A DNA stretch of 54,439 nucleotides. Source: Marinobacter gelidimuriae. GTDB taxonomy: Bacteria > Pseudomonadota > Gammaproteobacteria > Pseudomonadales > Oleiphilaceae. Position numbers and translations under genes: made by a program. The stretch lies in assembly GCF_000372805.1 (NCBI RefSeq), contig NZ_KB889862.1, forward strand, positions 1,162-55,600. Reading direction: 5' to 3'. Below, piece after piece: positions 49,439-54,439 of this stretch; position 1 is the first letter of the stretch; each line of letters begins with the position of its first letter. Below the pieces are notes generated by a model. The model did no database searches, was not told where the DNA came from, and was given only the letters and a program-made list of their open reading frames with translations.

Positions 49439-51888
49439 CCCCCTTGAATTGCTTCCACTGCGGCGAGCCGGCAAACGGTGAGCCGCCCATTACCCTGCTT
49501 TTGGATGACACACAAAGGCACTTTTGCTGCCAGGGCTGCAAAGCCGTTTGTGAAACCATCCGCCGGGAGGGCCTGGCCGGGTTCTACGATTTCCGCACAG
49601 AACCTGCTATCACTCCGCGACAGCTTACCAGCGCAGAACTGGGCCGCCTGCGCGAGCTTGACCATCCTTTGGTACAACAATCGTTTGTCAGCCCGGTAAA
49701 AGCCGGCCAGGAAGCCCAGATTCTGATTGGCGGCATTACCTGCGCGGCCTGCATCTGGCTGCTTGAAAACCACCTGCAGAGACAGGCCGGAGTGCTGTCG
49801 TTTACCGTCAACCACACCACCCAGCGCGCGCGACTGGTGTGGGCCTCAGACCAGGTTCAGCTCAGTGACCTGCTGATAGCGGTGCACCAGCTGGGCTATA
49901 CCGCCCGGCCCTATCACGCTGATGAAGTAGAAACGGCGCTGAAATTAGAACACCGCTCTATGCTGATCCGCCTGGCCGTGGCGGGCATTGGCTCGTTCCA
50001 GAGCATGATGCTGGCATTTCCCCTGTATTTTGAGGTGGTCAGTGGCCTATCGTCGGATTTTGTCAGCTTCTTCCGCTGGTTCAGCCTTCTGGTAGCCACC
50101 CCGGTGGTGTTTTACAGTGCCAAACCGTTTTTCCAGAACGCCAGCCGCGACCTTCGTAGCCGCCACCTGACCATGGACGTGCCGGTCGCTATTGCCATCG
50201 GCCTGGCCTACGGCGCCAGTGCCTGGGTAACGGTAATGGGCGGCGACGAAGTCTATTTTGAATCGGTGTGCATGTTCACCTTTTTCCTGTTGCTGGGCCG
50301 TTATATTGAAGTACAGGCGCGTTATCGTGCCGGCCTGTCCGGTAACGCCCTGGTGGGCTTCCAGCCCAGTGTGGCCACGCTCGTTAGCAGTGAAGACAGT
50401 GAAACCAGCATTGTTGCCGCCCACAGTCTGAAAGCCGGCGATGTGGTGCGCATCCGCCCGGGTGAAACCCTGCCAGTCGACGGCGAAATACTCCGCGGCC
50501 AGTCTACCCTCAACGAAGCCGCGTTAACCGGAGAGTATCTTCCAGAAACCCGAATGCCCGGGGATACCGTGCACGCCGGCAGCGTTAACGGCGAAAACCC
50601 GCTGGACATAAAAGTGGTGAGCGCCGGTGCGCAAACCCGCTTGTCGAGTATTCTGCGGGTGCTCGACCGGGTGCAGTCGGAAAAACCAAAGGTAGCCCGC
50701 ATGGCCGACCGGATGGCTGGCAAATTTGTTGGCCGGGTGCTAATTCTGGCGCCTGTCGTGTGGCTGGGTTGGTGGTGGTATGGCGCCGATAACGCGTTTG
50801 ATATTACTCTGTCAGTGCTGGTGGTTACCTGCCCCTGCGCGCTGTCGTTGGCGACTCCCACTGCCATTACCGCGGCCACGGTAAAGCTGCGTAAACTGGG
50901 CCTGCTGCCCACCCGCGGCCATACCCTTGAATCCATGAACGATATCGACACTGTGGTGTTTGATAAAACAGGCACCCTGACCCGTGGTGAGCTCAGCCTG
51001 GTGAACCAGCACAGCGCTGGCACTCTCGATGCTGACCAGTGCCTTCGCCTGGCCGCCGGCCTGGAAGCGTTTTCTGAACACCCCATTGCCAGGGTGTTTC
51101 ACGATTTGCCAAAAGCCCAGATCAGCAACGTCAAAAATTACCTGGGCGGCGGTTTGTCTGGCCACTGGGACGAACAGGCTTTGTACATCGGCCATCCACA
51201 ATTTGTTGCCGAGCACAGCGGTCTGGCCTTGCCAGAGGCGCCTGAATGCACAGGTATCGCCATTTGGCTGGCCTCAGACCAGCAATGGCTGGCCCGTTTT
51301 CAGCTTGACGACCAGCCCCGTGCCGACGCAGCCAACGCCATTGCGGCCTTACACGAGCTCGGCATTCGCACCCTTTTGCTCAGCGGTGACCGCTCCGGGC
51401 ACGTGCAGCAGATTGCCCGGCAGCTGGGTATTGATGAAGCCATTGGCCAGGCCTCGCCGGAGGACAAACTGGCGGTGTTACAAAAGCTCAACGCCGAAGG
51501 CTGTAAGATTATGATGGTGGGCGACGGCCTGAATGATTTGCCGTCTATGGCCGGTGCCCGTGTGTCTGTGGCCATGGGATCGGCCGCAGACCTGACCCAG
51601 CTCAAAGCCGACGCCGTACTGCTCAATGGCCAGCTAATGCAACTGGTGGAAGGGCTGGCCACAAGTCGCCAGACCCGCAAGGTTATTCGCCAGAATTTGT
51701 GGTGGGCACTGATTTACAACCTGGCCGCGCTGCCTTTGGCGGCGGCTGGCCTGGTGCCACCCTGGTTGGCCGCCATCGGTATGTCCGCCAGTTCTCTGGT
51801 GGTGGTACTAAACGCGCTGCGCCTGGGCAAAATGCCAACGCCAGCCCGCGAATCACAGCCTTTAGTTGGCAGCATGGCGCTGCGCTGA
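49435..51888 (+). CDS. ccoI: Copper-exporting P-type ATPase CcoI, cbb3 assembly
   Basis: A P1B-type ATPase that supplies copper to CcoN from the cytoplasm. The 817-residue protein begins with a zinc-ribbon-like CFHCGEP and CCQGCKAV, then a heavy-metal-binding domain with GITCAAC (about 99-105). Eight helices follow with the CPC ion site in VVTCPCALSLATP (about 463-475). The phosphorylation site is DKTGT (about 506-510), and the hinge is GDGLND (about 696-701). I chose GTG at 49435, overlapping the ccoH stop; this fits the family N-terminus. An upstream ATG at 49363 would add 24 residues inside ccoH. Confidence 0.94.
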   Translation: MTPLNCFHCGEPANGEPPITLLLDDTQRHFCCQGCKAVCETIRREGLAGFYDFRTEPAITPRQLTSAELGRLRELDHPLVQQSFVSPVKAGQEAQILIGGITCAACIWLLENHLQRQAGVLSFTVNHTTQRARLVWASDQVQLSDLLIAVHQLGYTARPYHADEVETALKLEHRSMLIRLAVAGIGSFQSMMLAFPLYFEVVSGLSSDFVSFFRWFSLLVATPVVFYSAKPFFQNASRDLRSRHLTMDVPVAIAIGLAYGASAWVTVMGGDEVYFESVCMFTFFLLLGRYIEVQARYRAGLSGNALVGFQPSVATLVSSEDSETSIVAAHSLKAGDVVRIRPGETLPVDGEILRGQSTLNEAALTGEYLPETRMPGDTVHAGSVNGENPLDIKVVSAGAQTRLSSILRVLDRVQSEKPKVARMADRMAGKFVGRVLILAPVVWLGWWWYGADNAFDITLSVLVVTCPCALSLATPTAITAATVKLRKLGLLPTRGHTLESMNDIDTVVFDKTGTLTRGELSLVNQHSAGTLDADQCLRLAAGLEAFSEHPIARVFHDLPKAQISNVKNYLGGGLSGHWDEQALYIGHPQFVAEHSGLALPEAPECTGIAIWLASDQQWLARFQLDDQPRADAANAIAALHELGIRTLLLSGDRSGHVQQIARQLGIDEAIGQASPEDKLAVLQKLNAEGCKIMMVGDGLNDLPSMAGARVSVAMGSAADLTQLKADAVLLNGQLMQLVEGLATSRQTRKVIRQNLWWALIYNLAALPLAAAGLVPPWLAAIGMSASSLVVVLNALRLGKMPTPARESQPLVGSMALR

Positions 51889-51925
51889 TAACCTGATTTT
51901 TAACCCCAAACCCCGGGAGTGCATT

Positions 51926-52225
51926 GTGGAAATTGTTGTGGTGCTTGTGCCATTAATGTTGATGCTGGTCACCGGCGGCATTATTTTGTTCAACTGGGCG
52001 GTCAAAAACGGCCAGTATGACGACCTGGAAGGGCCCGCCCACCGCATTCTGTATGACGACGACAAAGACCGGATTCCGGCAGACGCCATCACCGGGCTGG
52101 AAAAAACCCGGCGCAGCGCCAGTGATGCGCAAGATGAGCCGGAAACCGACACCGACACTGACGCTGACGCAGGTACATCGAAAGCCGATGAAGCGGCCAA
52201 CAATCGTGGCAATAGCAGCACCTGA
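51926..52225 (+). CDS. ccoS: cbb3 oxidase maturation protein CcoS
   Basis: A 99-residue protein with one N-terminal helix and the family's core pattern LVTGGIILFNWAVKNGQYDDLEGPAHRILYDD. The acidic tail contains several TDTD repeats and is not conserved. CcoS helps cofactor insertion into CcoN. GTG at 51926 with GGGAG upstream is the start used; the ATG at 51866 is inside ccoI and lacks a ribosome site. The stop overlaps the next start (TGATG). Confidence 0.93.
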   Translation: MEIVVVLVPLMLMLVTGGIILFNWAVKNGQYDDLEGPAHRILYDDDKDRIPADAITGLEKTRRSASDAQDEPETDTDTDADAGTSKADEAANNRGNSST

Positions 52226-52926
52226 TGGGGGGCGAACTTTACCTTAGCTATTCCAGCGCGTTTCTGATCGGTATCCTCGGCAGCACCCATTGCTTGGCCA
52301 TGTGTGGTGGAATAAGTGCGTCGCTATCCATGGCAATGCCAGTAGGCCAGGGTTTTCGCCTGCGCCAGACACTCACGCTGCTGGCGTTCAACGGGGGGCG
52401 CATTGGCAGCTATACGCTAATTGCCACCTTGGTGGCATTACTGAGCACCTCGGCGGCAAGCCAATGGGCGTCCATGGGGCTGGCATTACGAACTCTGGCA
52501 GGGCTGCTGCTGATTTTTATGGGGCTGTCCATGGGGCAGTGGTGGCAGGGCATCCGCTATGTGGAAAAGCTGGGGGCGCCGGTGTGGAAAAAACTGTCGC
52601 CGCTAACCCGCAAACTGCTGCCAGTGCACAACCCCTTGCAGGCCCTGGCGTTGGGCGCTCTTTGGGGCTGGCTGCCCTGCGGTCTGGTATACAGCACTCT
52701 GGGCTGGGCAGCGCTTCAGCCAACCGTGCCATCAGCGGCACTGACCATGTTCTTCTTTGGTCTTGGCACCTTGCCCTCCATGTTGGCCACCGGTTATGCC
52801 GCGCGCTGGGTGCGCGGGCTGCAAAGCCACCGGTTGTTCCGTAAATTCAGCGGCGTGATGCTGATTGTGTTCGGGTTTTGGACCCTGCCGCTGATGGCAT
52901 TGCTGGGCACCGGTGGCGGACACTAG
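52225..52926 (+). CDS. Sulfite exporter TauE/SafE-family membrane protein
   Basis: A 233-residue inner-membrane protein with about six helices. The start contains the family motif ILGSTHCLAMCGGISASLSM (about 17-36), and the second half repeats it as ALGALWGWLPCGLVYSTLGWA (about 144-164). Genes of this group often follow ccoS and may transport copper or help oxidase maturation; the substrate is not known. It overlaps ccoS by one base. In Pseudomonas hemN and anr come next; neither is found here, because the sequence turns into gene fragments directly after. Confidence 0.87.
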   Translation: MGGELYLSYSSAFLIGILGSTHCLAMCGGISASLSMAMPVGQGFRLRQTLTLLAFNGGRIGSYTLIATLVALLSTSAASQWASMGLALRTLAGLLLIFMGLSMGQWWQGIRYVEKLGAPVWKKLSPLTRKLLPVHNPLQALALGALWGWLPCGLVYSTLGWAALQPTVPSAALTMFFFGLGTLPSMLATGYAARWVRGLQSHRLFRKFSGVMLIVFGFWTLPLMALLGTGGGH

Positions 52927-52941
52927 CCAGAACCTGCACAG

Positions 52942-53269
52942 TTACAGATTTTCCTGAACACCGCACAAATTGCAGGGAATAACCGGATAGCCTCGCAGTT
53001 CGGCGAAGCGCTCAAGACCCTTTTCACGGCAATAGGCCAGCGGTTGGATAACCGTATTTCGGCCGTCGTCACGGTGATGGCCAAGGGCAATTTTGGTTAC
53101 CCCATTGGCCTCGGCGAAGGCATAAAAATCCCCGCCGCAGGCGCGAGCACAAACCACAGGTGGTTTTACCGGCGGGATTTTTGTCTTTAACGACGCTTTA
53201 GGTGTCGCGCTCGATAATATGGTGTTCGATGCCAAGATCCTGCAGGTATTGCACCATCAAATGTTTGAA
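52942..53269 (-). pseudogene. ttcA: tRNA 2-thiocytidine synthetase TtcA, broken
   Basis: Parts of TtcA are readable on the minus strand. The segment HIIERDT, then [23 protein letters not shown], is cut by TAA (in place of Tyr) and then frame-shifted into [17 protein letters not shown]. Next comes [15 protein letters not shown] and [14 protein letters not shown], ending at TAA. The N-terminal part with the PP-loop is missing, roughly 30 codons (with LFYGGK) are lost after GHHRDD, and the normal C-terminus is cut. The internal junction lies in a repeated GACGAC pair. TtcA makes 2-thiocytidine at position 32 of some tRNAs; this copy cannot work. Confidence 0.87.
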
Positions 53270-53460
53270 GGATGAACTCGCTCAAAGAAAAGTTGAGCTA
53301 ATTTCCAGCATCGGTGAGGCAGAGGAATACCAGCGACTTTCCAATAAATTCCCGGCACTTCCCATAGCGATCAGGTCTCAGTATCTGGAATCACGCGATC
53401 GAAGCCCCAAGCTTCTCGATCAATTGAGAGCCGTAGAAAATATCCTTACAGAAATTGGAC
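53268..53460 (+). pseudogene. Gene fragment coding for a charged, probably coiled-coil segment
   Basis: The frame gives DELAQRKVELISSIGEAE, then YQRLSNKFPALPIAIRSQYL and ESRDRSPKLLDQLRAVEN, about 64 residues rich in Glu, Arg and Leu with heptad-like spacing. It has no start of its own and is cut at both sides: ttcA debris on the left and a possible transposase stub on the right. I do not recognise the family. It could be from a plasmid, integrating element or phage protein, but nothing proves this. Confidence 0.4.
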
Positions 53461-53515
53461 GCCCCCGCTTTTCCAGCTTGGGATTGGGTAGAATGTGTGT
53501 CATCGGCTTTGGCAT
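53458..53515 (-). pseudogene. Possible 5' end of an IS3-type transposase orfA
   Basis: From ATG at 53513-53515, after GGAGACC, the frame reads MPKPMTHILPNPKLEKRGR and then leaves the pattern. This resembles the start of some IS3-associated orfA proteins (a basic leader before the HTH domain), as far as I remember. Only about 19 codons remain, so the call is tentative. The 117 bp to its right up to cusA hold nothing recognisable. Confidence 0.38.
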
Positions 53516-53632
53516 AACGGTCTCCTAAAGCACCCTGATTTCTATGTTAACTCAAAATCAATTGGTTCATGCTTAGGTTGGCACGCAGTGCAAGAGCCCA
53601 CTCACCCCGAGCTCCTGCACTTTACCAAAACT

Positions 53633-54190
53633 CTAGTTTAGGAGCGGTTTGCGCCTCCATAAATAGAACAAGACCGGAATCACCAATAGCCCAAAATGAC
53701 CGCAGTGATCATACCCCCCCACCATCGGCGCTGCAATTCGACCCATCACCTCAGAACCTGTTCCAGTGCCGACCATTATCGGAACCAGGCCACCGATGAT
53801 GGCAGCCGCGGTCATCATCACTGGCCGCACTCGCATACCGGCACCGTGAAGCACCGCATGACGGAGTGTTTCCCGCCTGGGCGTCAGGCCTTTCTGTTCG
53901 CAGGTTGCAAGCATTGCCTGATAGGACTGGTTGAGGTACACAAGCATGATGACACCAATCTCCACCGCTACGCCCGCCAAAGCAATGAAACCAACGCCAA
54001 CAGCGACAGAGAAGTTATAACCCAACAGATACATCAGCCAAACAGCTCCAATTATTGCGAACGGAAGCGTACCCATGATGATGCCCACTTCCGCAAAGCT
54101 CCTGAAGTTCAGAAACAGCAGGATGATGATGATAGCCAGTGTCAACGGAACCACGTAGGTCAGCTTTTCTTTGGCGCGAAGCATGTATTC
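53633..54190 (-). pseudogene. 3' fragment of a CusA/CzcA-type RND metal efflux pump gene
   Basis: About 186 codons of the C-terminal half. It starts at EYMLRAKEKLTYVVPLTLAII, then LFLNFRSFAEVGIIMGTLPF, YNFSVAVGVGFIALAGVAVE and MTAAAIIGGLVPIMVGTGTG, all typical of the final membrane helices of CusA. Near the end a G7 run (about 53714-53720) changes the frame for about nine residues and a later 1-base loss restores it, so YDHCGHFG replaces a helix stretch expected to read MITAVILG. The start of the gene is missing, and the left end abuts a receptor fragment in the opposite orientation. Confidence 0.84.
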
Positions 54191-54439
54191 ACGGAGCGCA
54201 CGTCGGCCAGTGAAACAGAAACTGCCAGCAACGACACCAGCGAAGTGCTGCCCGGCCTTGGCGCAACCTACCGCCTGAGCCCGACGGTTACCCTGATCGG
54301 TGGCGTGCACCGCGGCATGGCGCCCGCCGGCTCCGGCGGCACTAACGTGGAGCCGGAGTTGAGCACCAACTTCGAGGCTGGCGCACGATATAACGATGGT
54401 GGCTTGCGTGCCGAAGCCATCGTGTTCTACAGCGATTAT
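54191..54439 (+). pseudogene. Fragment of a TonB-dependent outer-membrane receptor, running off the window
   Basis: The open frame reads TERTSASETETASNDTSEV, then LPGLGATYRLSPTVTLIGGV, HRGMAPAGSGGTN and VEPELSTNFEAGARYNDGGL, the beta-barrel style of FecA-like receptors. The plug domain, TonB box and first barrel strands are missing; the frame begins at the junction with cusA debris. Because it continues beyond the window, the 3' part may be intact. Substrate not inferable (FecA-like ferric citrate is one possibility). Confidence 0.75.

Overview
The window looks like a chromosomal segment of a marine gammaproteobacterium close to Marinobacter. I base this on how readily the proteins are recognised and on Pseudomonas/Marinobacter-like gene order: exbBD-msbA-lpxK-kdsB-murB, lolCD with a PilZ gene, trxB-aat-bpt-infA-clpA-clpS-cspD, rluE-mnmA-hflD-purB-roxA, and ccoNOQP-ccoGHIS. 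No rRNA, tRNA, CRISPR array or prophage was seen. The genus is an inference; no database was searched.

Layout. 1-870 is mobile-element debris: the tail of what is probably an IS200/IS605-type (IscB- or TnpB-like) nuclease gene with its terminal hairpin, then a 652-bp internally deleted IS5-family copy that keeps both ends and a CTAG target duplication. 1.0-7.5 kb holds prpE, a cold-shock gene behind a strong promoter, leuA divergent from an Lrp-type regulator, and proS. 7.6-16.6 kb is a long leftward envelope cluster (comEC, exbB, exbD, msbA, lpxK, a Trm112-like gene, kdsB, a tyrosine phosphatase, murB). 16.7-22.4 kb carries a DUF2062 gene, lolD with a single lol permease, a PilZ gene with an in-frame stop, a small exported protein, an agmatine deiminase and an orphan MoxR ATPase. 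22.6-28.6 kb is the trxB/N-degron/Clp block: Aat and Bpt tag proteins, ClpS recognises them and ClpA unfolds them. 28.7-33.9 kb is the rluE-mnmA-hflD-purB-roxA block. 34-41 kb holds a truncated GNAT gene, a LysR regulator with a tandem repeat in front, a glutathione peroxidase, alaA, a wrecked htpX joined to a truncated psiE-like gene, pdxB and rhlB. 41-53 kb carries dsbD, tusA, a small monooxygenase-like gene and the full cbb3 oxidase structural and assembly locus, with ANR/FNR-type sites before ccoN and ccoG and two strong hairpins between ccoP and ccoG. 52.9-54.4 kb is a patchwork of gene fragments: ttcA, an unknown coiled coil, a possible IS3-type orfA start, the cusA 3' end and part of a TonB-dependent receptor.

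Most of the window is conserved housekeeping DNA, and I do not see a convincing new multigene system. The most unusual signal is gene decay. Three loci (the IS5 transposase, htpX and ttcA) keep recognisable outer parts but have lost the middle, and two of these junctions lie in short direct repeats. Next to intact neighbours this suggests recent short-homology deletions. Other points for follow-up are the possible IscB/TnpB tail, the PilZ stop codon, the lone Lol permease, the orphan MoxR, the 26-bp tandem repeat before lysR, and the hairpin pair in the cco locus.
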